Assembly: GCA_009767595.1 (NCBI GenBank)
Contig: VSDK01001179.1
Location: 62,692-126,691, forward strand
Reading direction: 5' to 3'
Origin: Symbiodinium kawagutii
Lineage: Eukaryota > Sar > Dinophyceae > Suessiales > Symbiodiniaceae
Length of the DNA stretch: 64,000 nt
In this document: positions 1 through 12,765 of the stretch, one piece after another
How positions within the stretch are numbered: position 1 is the first letter of the stretch
Layout of the letters: every line of letters begins with the position of its first letter
Program-made: the position numbers and the translations under genes
The notes under the pieces: model-generated
The model's input: only the letters and a program-made list of their open reading frames with translations
Databases searched by the model: none
Told to the model about the DNA's origin: nothing

Positions 1-228
1 CCTTGCTGCCAGCTTTGACGAATCCACGGGCTTCGTTCACGAAGTCAACCGCGCCCTCTTTGCCTAGGACAGTCGAGAGCATTTTGACAGCATTTGCTGT
101 ACGGTCATTGAACTTTCCCAAGTTCTTCAGATGCTTGGCCGCATCCCGGTTCTGCATAAGCAGTTGACCGTACTTGGATTCCTTACTAAATCCCCTGACA
201 TCAAAAGTCGCCATCCAGTTCGACGCAA
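1..228 (-). CDS. Partial exon of an unknown host gene, cut by the window edge
   Basis: On the minus strand an uninterrupted frame runs from about 274 down to position 1. The likely exon starts at 228 after a TTTAG acceptor. It holds an internal Met at 214 (MATFDVRGFSKESK) and continues through NRDAAKHLKNLGKFND to GFVKAGSK at the edge. Composition is soluble and Lys/Ala-rich, typical of coding DNA, with no stop in 91 codons. An alternative is a gene start at the in-frame ATGs at 274 or 262. I do not recognise the family. The reading frame is seen directly; the exon border is inferred. Confidence 0.45.
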
Positions 229-714
229 CTAAATGCTTGAACCAAAATTCTACGAATGGCATTTTGACATACATCAAGATTTAAAGCAAAATAAAAGTTT
301 TTAATTTGCTGTGACCATGGGCACAGGAAACGGGTGTGATACAAAAGGATTGTTGGTCATGAGTCATTGTCACTCGGCCTTTCATCCAAACATGTTTCCG
401 AAGGCATAGGAGCAGGTACCAGGCTTCTCTTGCTTCGACATGATCATTCAGATGGCTGACCAGTGGATAGCATTGGGGCTTAACATCGATATCATCCTTA
501 TATGCACAATAGTGGAGTGCTGAGGGTCCTAGGATTGATGTCAGCCGCAAGGTAACCCAGGTAACCCCAAGTCAAAGATGTGCCAGGAAGTTGATTCCTG
601 CAACAACGCTTGAAGCCATATCGCTTTTTGCCTGTGAATGTACCTGTTCATGATCCATCTCCCATCATTGACCATGACGCATGATCTCTCATCTGTTCAC
701 CAACACTCAATCAC

Positions 715-763
715 TTCCCAACCATTTCCCAACCATTTCCCAACCATTTCCCAACCATCAACT
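715..763. repeat. 11-bp tandem repeat (TTCCCAACCAT)x4
   Basis: Four near-perfect copies of TTCCCAACCAT follow each other directly. It lies in AT-rich non-coding sequence and is probably an intronic minisatellite. Confidence 0.8.
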
Positions 764-767
764 GACC

Positions 768-904
768 ATCGCCAGAGCCCAAGCTGAACATAGCTCCCCC
801 AGCAGGTGCTGGTCCACCCAGCCGCGCCGCGATCCTTCGGTTTCCAGCTCCGCTAGCCACGCCGGCAGCGGTGTACGGCCCGAGGCAGCGCCTGAGATCA
901 GCAG
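768..904 (-). CDS. Candidate host exon (low confidence)
   Basis: A GC-rich island in AT-rich surroundings. On the minus strand, after a CAACAG acceptor, it reads LLISGAASGRTPLPAWLAEL and then a Glu/Arg/Leu-rich stretch ending near CSAWALAM. Third positions are GC-rich, as in the other exons here. A second minus frame is also open, so the frame is uncertain, and I found no clear donor. Family unknown. Confidence 0.25.
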
Positions 905-1897
905 CTGTTGGGTCACCACTTTGCCATCCGAAAGAGCTGCTTATTGGTCAGACACTATCAGTACTCATGGAGAATTTGAGGCTTCATCAACCAATTCTCT
1001 GCTTATGCTTACCATATGAACCATGATGAGCTGTGCTTAGTTCACGCGGCGACCATTGTGAATATGTTTAAAGCTTTAAGAGTCATCGTGATGAAGCGCT
1101 AACAATCATAAGTCAACGCGCAGCGATCATGACAACCACCCTAATGGCCATCATTGACTACAGGATAACCCTTGTCAAATATTGGTTATTGTCATGCTTG
1201 GTTGTGACCATGGTACTCATAATAATCAGAGTTTGCATTAGTAGCCAATCAGCATTGGTCCTGAGCTATGGATTCTCGTCCACCATTGAGCGACAACGGT
1301 CGTCATATCACAACAACATCATACTTTTTGGCTAGCCATATCAACCAATCATGAACCATGATTAATGATAATCTTGATCAATGATTTTTATTTACCTTTG
1401 AGACCCTTTTGTTAAGTATTCAGTGTGGCTGATTTTGTCCAAAGCCTTCACTAAGAATCATTAGATATCCACTATTGTCGCATCATGCCGTATCAATCTG
1501 CATTTATAAATACCATCATTGCTACTGAAACTATGACCATCAAACATATGATGTCATGGTTCTCGTTGCTGGCCGCTGCGGCGTTGTTGCGGAAGGTTTC
1601 CTCATATCATATCGATACGGCTGCCAATGACAAAGACACACATTCATTTGGATGAACGTCCCAACACTTTTTGGCTGGCATGCGCACCAGAAAGTGCACA
1701 AGGATCCAAAGCCATCTAGAAATGACCAAGCAATGGAAAGCTGAGGCTACCTAAATGCCGTGTTTGCAAAGTCCTCGAACAACTCACATCAGCACCGGCA
1801 GCTGCTCATCAACACACGCAATGCATCTAATGCTCATGATAAGTATAAGTTTTCTTAAAAACATGAGAAGCATCTCAGGATTCGCAAACATTACACC

Positions 1898-1949
<52 letters not shown>

Positions 1950-1993
1950 GTCATCGTCATCGTCATCATCGTCATCACCATGATCATGATCAT

Positions 1994-2033
<40 letters not shown>
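1898..2033. repeat. (CAT)n microsatellite with a (CAG)n tail
   Basis: A run of about 20 CAT units is followed by CGT-interrupted units and then a block of about seven CAG units. Poly-Asp, poly-Ile and poly-Met frames through it are artefacts of the repeat. Confidence 0.95.
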
Positions 2034-2843
2034 GCTACTATCATGATCAAAAGGACAAGCAAAGGAACAAACACCACCTCCATCATTCCATGCTGCTCTT
2101 CTGGGTGCACAACTCTCACGTTCTGCTACCACCACCTCCGTTTGCAGGGAGGTCGCACCATCAACAACTCATGGGAAAGACCATAGCCTCACTAAGGATG
2201 AGAAGATTCGTGCTCCATTTGCTACCAACATCGCTGAAAGCAACAGCCTGATCCGGGCCTTATCCTTAGGAGTACTCCATATCATAAAGTTTATATAACA
2301 AAGGCCGTAAGGGGTGCGGAATCAACAAACATGGGGATGATTCATAAAAAAAACACAGGAAAATGTCCAGTTGCGCTACCATCGTCAAATGTGAACAAAC
2401 TCACATTTGTCACACATGGTGCGTGGTCAAAATGATGCCTATGCCAATCTTAGGTGTGTTGTTGTGCAGTCATGATGACTTGGCAGAAGTGGTTTCTGAT
2501 GGCGACCACTCATCCTCACCCAGAGATAAAAGCAACAAACACAAGGGTAGCCCTTCATCTTTACCCTGAGATGAAAAATATAGATTACCATAGTGGCACA
2601 GTTCAAATTGGAAAAGTATTTCATTCAAAATGGACATGGTCCTTCGCCATTTCAAGTTATCAAAGTGCATGAACCGACCAACCATGACAAATCTTCTGGG
2701 TGGAACCAGACCCGGCGATTGTTTTAGTTTTGTCTGATTGTGGTTGATTATTGCAGTTTAGTATTGAAGGATCAAGCATATTTCTGTTGCTGCCCATGCC
2801 GAACTATTAACAGTTAACTTCACATCAAATACCAGCAGATCCG

Positions 2844-2844
<1 letters not shown>

Positions 2845-2890
<46 letters not shown>
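2845..2890. repeat. (ATC)n microsatellite
   Basis: About 15 ATC units in non-coding sequence. Confidence 0.95.
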
Positions 2891-4682
2891 CCATCAATAT
2901 GAGTAATTACAGCCAAAACATACCAATAGTTGTACTGTCGACATGACAACCCTACCATGCCAACATTGGTCCTTGCTGAATCATCGCACAAATGATCATT
3001 GGTGAGCAGCAACATGGTGGTTTGCAAATAGCGGTCCCAAAAATTCATCCAACATTAATCATTTCTAGCAATAAACCAACCATTTGTAGGGTAGCCCTAT
3101 AGGTTCAGAAGCACCCATATGTATAACAAACTCAAAACTGCTTGGCGGTTTCAAGCCCGATGAAAAATATGAGTCAACCAACCATTTGTGTTCATAATTA
3201 CTAGGGAAAATAACAAATGTCAATCAAACCACCAACCAGCAGTTGTTTACCCATTGTTGTTGCTTATTATCCCTATCATTTACCTTCATTAATGGTTGGT
3301 TGAAACCACCAACCAGATAAGTGTGGCAATCAATGGGACGATCATCCAAGACAAACTGAGGTCTCCTCTCCCATCCAACCTGCCCAAAGTCGTCATCTTC
3401 ATCGGCCGCCACAATTTCCACCCCTGCGCCATGTGGCATCAGGTGGTGGCATCAACCCCAAGTTGACCAGGGCCGCTGTTCCAAATCAAAAATGGTGGGT
3501 TGATGATGATTAGCTTAGCGGAAAACTGGCAAAAGCCAACAACCAGGATAGAAGCAAGTTGGTAAAAATCAGACCATGTTTCTGTTAGCTTACTCCACTG
3601 GGAGGGCACCCCTCGGTAGAAAGCTCTGTCTCATATAATGGTGCTTATTCAGTGATGAACTGCCTTCTAACCTTTGCAAACCTGTGTGAAATCTGGATCT
3701 GATCCAAAGGCTGCTCAAATAGCGTGTTGCTCAGTTCAGCCATGATTTGGATCTCTACTCTCAGTTGCATATGATGTATCTGATACCTTTCAACGGTCTG
3801 ATCGATTGACAACGACTAATCAGCTGTTGGAAGACTGATGCATGTTAGGAAATCAGAAAGAGATGATTCGATGATGGAATGGCGGCAAATATGAAAGCAA
3901 AATGGCACAAGAGGATATGAGAACCCATACAAATTCATGCTGTATTTATGTTTCGAGTAATAAATCTAGTTTCAGATGCAGTACCTTGATGGCTGTGGTC
4001 GTCAATGTTCAACCTTGGACAGGTAAGAGCCCTGTGTCATCATTCGTTCCCCCATTCGCTCTTTGATATGGACTTCCTATCACTTCCTTGGTTTTTCTCT
4101 CTCCCGCACCCTCCGGTAGTAGTTGTAGAATAGTTGATTGATAGTAGTTGACAGAGCTTGAGAGTAGTTTAGAATGGTCCGTAACCAATGACTTGTGATA
4201 TTTTTCAGACTTTGATGGGTGATTCACAATGGTTGATCATCATTTCGCTATACCAATCAAAATGGCATGGGCTCCAGCAAGCTGTGCACAGCTGGAAAAT
4301 CACATCACCGCTTTCAATAAGTACATCGACGTCCTGGTGGATGTTGCAGCCTAACGTTCCAAATTCAGACGTAGTTAATCATTGTAAACCATATATCGCC
4401 CACCATCTCGAGGGGCCACACCTACGGTGATGATGTGTAACATTGACTACAACTGGCAAAAAAGTGGAATAACTAGAAACTAATAAATATAAATAGACAC
4501 AAATAGGACAATAGGTTGGTGACCACCTATGCAAAAATCATTTCAAAATCATCATGAACGATCAAAAACCCATATTAATCAATTCTCATCAGTCAATACA
4601 TTTCAGAGTCACAACTTTCAGTTAAAATGAGCCACCAAATATCAACCATCAGCCATCACTACCACCCATGGTGGTGGACCTC

Positions 4683-4800
4683 GTCCTCCCCCGGGGTCCC
4701 TTCAAAGGACCCGGGCACCGCAGCCCACCGCCGTCAAAACGGGCGGCCTTCCTCCAGCTCCTCCCGGCGCTTCAGCGCTTGAGCCTCGGGCTTTGGGACT
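4683..4800. repeat. GC-rich cluster of consecutive hairpins
   Basis: Several palindromes follow each other: GGTCC-CTTCAAA-GGACC with flanking CCGG/CGGG, CCGCC...GGCGG around GTCAAAAC, GCGCTTCAGCGC, and AGCC-TC-GGGCT. The stretch is sharply GC-rich against AT-rich flanks. On the minus strand part of it reads KPEAQALKRREELEEG with a possible GC donor, so an embedded exon is an alternative. The serial stem-loops are seen directly; their role is unknown. Confidence 0.55.
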
Positions 4801-5123
4801 TTTCAACGGCGATCCAAAAACATGGGGACTTTCCGGAGGATATAAAGACTATGTACATATATAACATTTCCCAAAAAATAAGTAGAAATATATATGTGAA
4901 TACATATATTTTTGACGGAGATATAGATATTGACATTGATATATGTTATGTAAGTATATATTTCAGAAATGTTCATAATATATTGATTTGAGCCATGGAA
5001 AAGAAGAACATGTGTTGTTCTTCCCTAACGGCGTAAGCTAACAGGGTCCTGAGCCCAAAGAAAATCCAGTGTGTTCAGGTTCCACACCCAGGTCCAAGAG
5101 GGATTCTGGCAAACCACTAGCTT

Positions 5124-5337
5124 CCAAATGGTGTTTTCTCAAGTCATATGGGACCCCCCAAACCATCACCAGTTTGGGTGTATCAAAACGCAAAATGCTT
5201 GGTTATTATCTTTATTTGGTGGTTCTCAAAAGGTGGTTCCTCAAATCATCCGAGTCATAAACCATCGATTTTAACAATAAACCAATAAACCTACCATGAC
5301 TTTGGGGTATCCCCATCGCTTGAGAAACCCCCATGTA
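5124..5337. mobile_element. Introner- or MITE-like foldback element
   Basis: The left end (ATGGTGTTTTCTCAAG, then GGGACCCCCC) is matched in inverted orientation by the right end (GGGGTATCCCC, then CTTGAGAAACCCCCAT). The AT-rich interior contains TGGTT words and no ORF. It belongs to the same family as the elements at 6927, 38944, 44322 and 55951. The inverted arms are visible; mobility is inferred. Confidence 0.5.
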
Positions 5338-5708
5338 AAGATCATAAGCAGCCATCCAACTCACCAACCATCCGCACCCCCGAGCCCCAGGCTGCAACTC
5401 GATCCCCAAGGCCAAAACGAACGCCTGGCGCTGGTTCATCATGACATCATGACAGTCATGTGAGGTGATAAACTATACCAGTCTTTGGTGATGTTGGCAT
5501 GACTCACCTGGAAGTTAACAAAGAGGTTGGATCATCATGTTCATATTCCACTCAATCAGTTTTGTTCCATGTGAAATAGCGGATACTGCATTCCAGTCAA
5601 CCAGGTTCATTTACGTTTGACTGCCTGGCAGTACAGGTTTTCTGCTCAATATCCATTCTCCTTGGATGCATAGTGCCCCATCCACGATCCAACTCCACAC
5701 CTGGGATT

Positions 5709-6214
5709 TCATCTTCGCTTTGGTCCATCCTCGGAGAGGAGATACTCCACCGAGAGGGCAGAAGTACAACCGGTGGTACCTACCACCCATCTAAGTTCAC
5801 GACCACTATTCATAGGAAAACCACCGGTCACCAGTAACTTTGGGGTACAACATCTTTGGACAAACCAAAATAGAGATGCTGGTGTTTGTCCAAAGATGTC
5901 CGTTGGAAGCGCATCGACAACAAACTTGAAAGACTCATAAAGACTCCATATTGAACAGTCCGGCAAAACGAAGGTGGCTTAGCGTCACTAACTGCAGCTC
6001 CCCCCAATCCAGCTAGCATTTCCAGCCTTGGACCTTCCCCTGCATTTTGCCAGAAGAAACACACAAGATTGCAGAAATGACTGAAGAAGCCGGGGATGAA
6101 GAACAAGTGATCGAGAATGAGATACACAAATGAGTCCAAAACCAAGCAGTACCCCTTACGAGGCCATGGTGGGTTTCTCCCATAATACGAGCAAGTGAGG
6201 GGCAGATCTTGCAC
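5709..6214 (-). CDS. Unresolved open region, possible exon or TE relic
   Basis: Two overlapping minus-strand frames are open here. One contains MLAGLGGAAVSDAKPPSF; the other contains FKFVVDALPTDIFGQTPASL and ends at 5709. They may be neighbouring exons or frameshifted remains of an older insertion. Codon use is less GC-rich than in the clear exons of the window. Splice sites and family are not recognised. Confidence 0.2.
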
Positions 6215-6784
6215 TTACTCTTCCAGCTATGGATAGGATAGACCCAAATTAGTTGGTATGCATCACCCTAATTGACCATGTTGAACCACAATTGTCCCAA
6301 GTGGCTATCATCTTGGGTGCATTGAACACGGCAAACCATAATTTGAACCCTCATAAACTATCAACTATTGCTAAGAATTGACATTGGCAGTTGTTAATCA
6401 TCAAAAAATACACAAATCAGCCATTATACACATGTTACGAGTGATCATCACCAACAATCATCAACCATCACAATGCAATATCCTTCACCAGGAGCATTCT
6501 CATTTACCACAATTCACGACATTCAAGCATTACCAGGATTATAACCAGTTTCTATGAATTAGTAATCCTGATAATTGTTGTAGACTTGATTATCCTTGGT
6601 CACTATGTACACTATATGGTTACCAGGATTATTACCAGGATTATTACCAAGATTATTACCAGGATTATTACCAATTTCTACTACTAATCCTGATAATTAT
6701 TATGGACTTGCTTGATTATCCTTGGTATACTATCACTGTTACTACCCATTCCCATTCCTAAGCCACCCTAACCAACCACCATGA

Positions 6785-6926
6785 CGCCTGACAAGCCACC
6801 GCGGGCACCACCCAGCCGCCCACACGTGGCCGCCCCCAGGCGTTCCCCGCTGAAAGGCTTGGCCGAGACCTGCCACCAGGGTCAAGGCGCCCAGCAGAAA
6901 GACCTGAGCGCAGCTAAGTGCTGCAG
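6785..6926. other. GC-rich island, possible exon, strand unresolved
   Basis: A GC-rich block directly abuts the foldback element at 6927. The minus frame starts MAAALSCAQVFLLGALTLVA, like a signal peptide. The plus frame reads PDKPPRAPPSRPHVAAPRRS. Both are open, so I cannot choose a strand. Confidence 0.25.
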
Positions 6927-7251
6927 CCATGTGGTATCTTAAGCCGTAGGGGTACCCCATAGATTACTTAGTTAACTATAATGGTTAACCATTGGGTGAT
7001 AAACTATGATGGTTAGTTGTCTTAAACCGCTATTAAGCACTATAGTCACTACAAATGAATGGTTGGTTTATTACTAAAATCAATGGTTTACCCCCACAAA
7101 ATGGTTGGTTTCATGCGGGATTAGAATGAGATATGGGGGATAAGAACCAACAATAATAGGGGATATACCTACTATAATGGTTGGTTTGGTACTATCAAAA
7201 ACTAATACGGGATGACTTGGGGTACCCCTCTTTTGAGAACCTACCATGTGG
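6927..7251. mobile_element. Introner- or MITE-like foldback element
   Basis: The left arm CCATGTGGTATCTTAAG...GGGGTACCCC is mirrored by the right arm GGGGTACCCCTCTTTTGAGAACC...CATGTGG. The interior is AT-rich with TGGTTGGTTT words. The left arm starts immediately after a CTGCAG at the edge of a GC-rich island, as expected if the element makes up an intron. Confidence 0.5.
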
Positions 7252-9125
7252 GGTGGTAGTGATCCCATTTCAAAACGCCAGATTTGGTCACTGTTGTAGC
7301 TGTACCACTATGGCTGACTGACTAACGATGACTAACCAATATAGCTGGTGATCAAATCATATCCAATGATCATCTCCTCCTTTCACTGCTGATTTCTAAG
7401 CGTCCAACCGTGGTCCCCCATTCCTTGTTGCTTATGGTACTCCTTACCAGCCAAGTATGCTTGGCGATCCATCTTCGCCGTCCCTGCAACCGGGCCACAT
7501 AGATCCAGCTCAACGAGCCACCAAGGACTGCAAGCAGATCTGCGCACGGCTGGTTGCCCCGAGGAAATGGTGGATCTGATTGGAATGTCAACTTGTTACA
7601 TGAAGGTGGTCCCCGCTGATGGCGCTGATGGCGCTGATGGCAACTTGTTGCACCCTTGGAACTTGATGGCTTCCCTCCACAAATCATCCTTGTAAGGGAT
7701 GCAGCATGCAAAAATTTAGGCACATAAAGTGCAACTGTTGACCAAAACAAGGATGTACCTACAAATCAGAGATTTCCAACGGATACACCTCAAGTGGTTC
7801 GGGGGCAACATTATCCTGTGCTGTCTTTATTGCAGTCACTGAATCGACAACATTCAGGGTGATACCAGAACCCCGTCACTTTTTTGGATTGTTTAGGTGC
7901 TTGAGGGAATGGTGGCGCCCCTGAATCAGCCAAAAATCATCTTTTGACATACCCCATGGTGATTATTTGTGATTGCATGACTTCATCTACACCCAGGAAC
8001 TAATCATAAGTATAGCATGGTAAAACAAATTATAACCAACCAATCAAGGATCATATCCAGCTCTACGCAATCATAGAACCAAGTACTCCTATTATCTCCT
8101 ACATTTTTATAACATTTACATCTCCTACCATGTTTACATCTCCTACTCTGTCCTACGATCTCCTACCAACTGATGAGAGCAGGAGTTCAGCGGTGCAGCC
8201 AACCACTCAGCAGCCATCCCTTGCACCGGATCCACCTTTCGCCGCGTCCAGTGGAACATCGTCAACTCCCACCGCTGCAACGTCCGGAACGAGGGCCTGG
8301 CGTCCTGAAGCACAGCACGAATGGCCATCCCATGGATGCTTGGTTGGTTGGTTGGTTGATTGGTTGGTTGGTTGATTGGTTGGTGGATGATGGTCGATGA
8401 TGGTTGATGCTGGTTGATGGCTGGTTCTTGATGCTGAATGATTCGTATCATGACAGTCAGACTAGAATGTTTAGGTCAATGTTGAACTTGGATCGCTTGT
8501 TCAACACATTTTTTCGGTTGAACTAGCAGCCATGGCACATGCTTTACCCCTCAGAGATTGGTGGTTTGGACTTTCGAGGAGCATGCCCTTTTGTTGGAAG
8601 ACAAAATGCCTTCTTGTGCCCCAAGGCCCCAAAAAGCAAAGAAAGCACTGGGCTAGTATGTAAACGTATACATCTCGGACATTCGTCTCATGTCGCAGAG
8701 AATGAGACTGGGCTAATGGCCGACCAGTACGGTGAGCCACCAGACCACTACTGTAAACGTGTACAAAAAATATGCATCGATACACATACTTGATCATGCA
8801 TGTGATACAGAAGCATATATGTTTTACAAACATTTATAATATATGTATATTTAGCAACAATCGCAACAATGTATATTTTAAATAGGACACATATTATATA
8901 TATATATATATAGACAATATAGATGATTTACTGTGCTTCTCATATATACTGTGTTGGTGTATGTGTATGGCTATCAGGAAGCATTGCAAACATTGTTGGC
9001 TTCTGAGGCAGTATGAAAATCTATCAACAGCTTGTCCTATTCAAGTAGGATTATACAAATGAAACAATACAACAATCATGGAAAACATTGGAAAATCATG
9101 GGCAATCATAAATTCTATGGACATC
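7252..9125. other. Mostly non-coding, with one ambiguous GC-rich island
   Basis: AT-rich intron-like sequence. At 8190-8318 a GC-rich island is open on the plus strand after a CACTCAG acceptor (AIPCTGSTFRRVQWNIVNSH, stop at about 8317). A minus frame is open there too, so no gene is called. A short (AT)n run lies near 8898. Confidence 0.45.
8338..8386. repeat. (GGTT)n-type microsatellite
   Basis: Repeated TTGG units with occasional GATT variants. Confidence 0.85.
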
Positions 9126-9252
9126 TCATGACATCTCCATGCCATCCCATGCAAAGTCGCTGGCTTGTGCCTCTTCGTTTAGGATCACTGGTGGTTGCAG
9201 CTCAGTGACGGCAGGTCCCCCGAAGCGATGTCGAGCTTCCAGGCATGAGCCC
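9126..9252 (-). CDS. Terminal exon of an unknown host gene
   Basis: The minus exon starts after the acceptor TTCGACGCAG at 9252 and is open for 42 codons to a TGA at 9126-9128. The protein end reads EARHRFGGPAVTELQPPVIL and then an acidic tail, NEEAQASDFAWDGMEMS. GC-rich third positions and the acceptor support coding. It needs a preceding exon ending in phase 2. Whether it belongs to the exon chain between 12.6 and 18.5 kb is unknown. Family not recognised. Confidence 0.5.
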
Positions 9253-12200
9253 CTGCGTCGAAGTGTGACCAAACATGGGAGATCCAGGTCTAAACACCTG
9301 GAGGTTTGATGGTATATCGAAAGCTTCAAATATACCAGGGGCTGGTTTGATGGTATATCTATATAGCTTTAGAGTCTATTCTGGTTTCTTAATGGCTTCA
9401 AATAGCTCCAGGGGGTAGTATAACAAAACTATTGCGGCATATCATAAATTGCGGGGGCGGTCTATTCTGGTTTCTTAATGTGGATCTCCCATGAGCAGTA
9501 ATGACGGGTTCGACGACGACAATTAAAATAGCACTTGTGTCGAAAGGCAATTGGTATCAAAATCTCCATGACAATGCTGGTTACCATCCCAACAAATGTC
9601 TAACAGGTGCTCCCTCTATGCCTCCTCCAAAGATTCATACATTTTGTCACATCAGGGCCTACGTGGCGGTACCCTTCACAATGACACGAAATGCTGATCC
9701 CAAGCAGTGTCCACAGTGGTCAGATGGTGCATCACCCAAGCGCTTGCGTGGTCACACCCGTGTGCCCTGATTCCCTCAGCTGCACCTGTGCTGTTCTGTA
9801 TCCAAGCGGAGACAGCCTTGGGGCAACCCAGCCGGAATGGTTGCGGTCTTGACCACAGTTTGCTCAGTACCATGACTAATGTTTATCAATCATGGTTCTA
9901 TGTCTACCAATGATGGTTCTATGTTCATCAATCATGATTTATTTGCCAATACTGTCCTTGCGAGCTGCTGGTGGTAATCCTTGTAGTTGCTAGTGCGAGA
10001 TATCAGGTCTCAAAGCCTGTCAGTCCCAATTTGTACAACTAGCATCACCATGAATGCAGAAATTTCATCAATGACTCAATGTACTTCCTATCAATATAGA
10101 ACCACTGTAAACCTCGTCGCGATGTCTCTGGCACACCGTTGATGGAACAGATCCTATAAACCACCAGGGTGACCCCGCGAAACCCTGAAAAATTCGTGTG
10201 ATAAACGCAGATAAACCATCAGGATTTTCGACGAACCTTGGGGCTTTAATGGGATGAACCACCAACCCCATTGGTCTGAGGCTCACGCCAGGCATCTTGG
10301 CAATGACTCAACACCTGAGGCGTTGCTGCTACACCGTAGAGCTGCTGCCAAAGATCCCGACCACAAGCAGGACCACAAGCACGGACCCAAGCCATGACGG
10401 CTCACCAGTGTCACGGGTCAGTTCACAGTGTCCACTGCTGTTAGTTATTGCAATGTCAGTGCGGTATGATGCCATCATGCCCCAGGTAGAGTGGATGATG
10501 TCGTATCAATCGAAGATTACACAATGTTATTGCGGTATAATGCCAATGCCCCAGGTGGAATGAATGATGTGGCATCAATGAAACAACACAATTCAGCACA
10601 TGTCCGGACACAACTCACAAGAATCAATACCCCATGCCATACCTCAATAAATACGCTAAATTGAAGGTTAGGAAGAGCCCATGAATCAACAGTTCTTGCC
10701 CAGCTTCTACAGTGAACAGCCTACTAATGTAGCCTAGCTATTTGTTTCCAAAATTGAGGGGAACCGAACAACATACAGTTTCCAACTACTAGCCTTTCTA
10801 AGTAATTAATCTAGTTTCCAACTAAATCAACCGCCTAAACAACTCCCTCAGTTAGGACAAACTACATCAACCTCTGCGCGCCAAACTAACAGTTGGGATT
10901 CCAACCATGGACACCAACCATGCTTGCCTGGATGGCGATCAGAGCGAAGAGAACCTGCAACCACGAAGAGGTGAGACAGATTGGCTGTGATCAGAACATG
11001 ATAAGATTACCCATCAATGGCTGGTGGTGGTAGATTACCCAGAAACTGATGGAAAAATATTGTTTGGGAACGTACCCAAGCAAAAAATGAGCAACAATAG
11101 CGAACCATCAATGAACCATCAATGATAAGCAACAATGGATAATCAAACAACAAATGAACCATCAATGATAACCAACAATCGTTAATCGTAGCTAAGCATG
11201 AAACCAACAATGAGAAATTGCTATGATTCTATGACCGGCAACCATCAAAAATACAGATGGACTTCAGCAGGCGGTAGCAATGGTGACCTGGTGACCGTAG
11301 CCAGTAGTCGTGGTATGCTGATGCCGGGTCTTACAGAAGCATCCTGTATCCATCTGTATCATTTGATACGGATTTCCCTGACTTGCAGAGCACCACGTTG
11401 AACTTGAGCATGCTTATTTCATTGGGATGGAAATGGTTGTTGAATATGTTTATCTGTCTTACGGTCCAATATGATGGCTTAGATGGGTAGACAGCATCAT
11501 CATAAGCCCGATCACCAAGTAGACTTCATGATGGTATGGGCCTGCTAGTGCTCCCATAATGGCCCATCATCCTACGGCACCCTGCAGAGGTCTAACTAGA
11601 AAGCTGGTTCAGCCTTCGCTAGAAGGGACTTGGAATTAAGAGGGCCGTCCATTGACGGATCAACAAGAATCATCCGGCATCATTATATAATCAATATTCC
11701 AAACAAGAAATACCTCAATTGATCAAAAATTATCCATCATTAACCAAAAATTCGCTGAATTATCAACGATTTGATCGTTTCCATCATCATCAACAGCTTG
11801 ACTGTATGAAAATGAACCACATTGAACTACTATTCACTCCACCCCGAACACTGGTTGTGGGGAATCACCATCATTAAGCATTTTCATCCACCATCATCAA
11901 CCATCATCAACCATCATCAACCACCAATATTTCCATCATAAGCCATTGAACCACTATTATTGCCATCATTGAACATCATTATTTTCCTTATCTTCATCAT
12001 TAAGTACCACTATTAACTATGATTGGAATAATCAACCAGCACCATCATGAAATATCATCACTGTAATCATTTTCATCAACCATCACCTACACCAAACAAC
12101 TTCATGATCAATGTCTCAGCATCGCCTGCAAACTCCTGAGGCACCGCGGTGGTGTCATCTCGCCATGGGTTGTGGCAGTGGAGCACTACTTAAAACGGTA

Positions 12201-12498
12201 GGTGTCATAGGTGGATATAGGTGGTTGCGGGGGGACAACCATGTGACATTATCCATGTTAAGCTGGTTCATTAGATATATTGGCTCACCATTCGTTCTCG
12301 TTTCACTAGGTGATATTATCATATGATTGCCTTAAAGCACCGGGTTAGGTTGGGTAGTTAGGTGATATGGAAAACACCTGGTTGTGCTTTGTAGAGTTGG
12401 GTAAGGTTGGGGCTGCCAAGAGTGATCCTAGATAGTATCCGACAGGTTAACCAAAGATTATTCCCAACATCTCCTTACATCTCCTAGCATACTATTGA
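9253..12498. other. Intron or intergenic sequence
   Basis: AT-rich with many CCATCATCAACC words, densest around 11880-11930. Small GC-rich patches at 10270-10420 and 12110-12175 could hold tiny minus-strand exons (for example QLYGVAATPQ before a CAG/GTG donor), but the evidence is too thin to call. Confidence 0.45.
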
Positions 12499-12765
12499 CT
12501 AATACTCATCTTGAGCCGAAACCGTCCCATGAATACCTGGAAAGCAAAGACCCACGAAATTAGGGGCTCTTGTGATGTAAAGAAAAATCTGTTTTGCAGC
12601 TTCGCGATATCTACCCTCTGCAAGTTTTTGACCTTGCTTCTGCATCAACCACCCCCAAAGCATAGACTCTTGCCACACAAAGAGCCCTATGTCTTTTGCA
12701 GGGATGTCTTGGCTCATGGCGTTGAATGGTCGTTCGCACCACCCGGCCAACATCATTCGCCAGCT
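12499..12765 (-). CDS. Exon of an unknown host gene
   Basis: A strong acceptor (TGTGCTTTCAG) at 12765 opens a minus frame of 88 codons that reaches a TAG at 12499. It begins SWRMMLAGWCERPFNAMSQD and continues with a Trp-rich segment, LFVWQESMLWGWLMQKQG. A GT donor after LAEG, near 12606, may end the exon earlier; the AT-richer tail would then be intron. It starts in phase 0, which fits the phase-0 end of the exon at 15040-15108. I do not recognise the domain. Confidence 0.5.
   Translation of the reverse strand, partial: SWRMMLAGWCERPFNAMSQDIPAKDIGLFVWQESMLWGWLMQKQGQKLAEGRYREAAKQIFLYITRAPNFVGLCFPGIHGTVSAQDEY

Larger units (their letters stand above)
905..4682. other. Intron or intergenic sequence, no gene recognised
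   Basis: Apart from the microsatellites listed separately, this stretch is AT-rich and dominated by words such as AACCATCAAC, ATCATGG and GGTTGATG on both strands. Frames are short and have no coding composition. I saw no RNA gene or recognisable mobile element. Confidence 0.6.

Noticed and set aside
840..856. 17-base match between 840-856 and the primer-binding-site region at 33592-33608
   Set aside because: Isolated short match with no LTR or retrotransposon sequence beside it; probably chance.
1755..2186. Long Ile/Ser/Asp/Met homopolymer ORFs
   Set aside because: They are translations of the CAT/CAG microsatellite; the same holds for frames at 2758-3048, 44792-45364 and 50652-50885.
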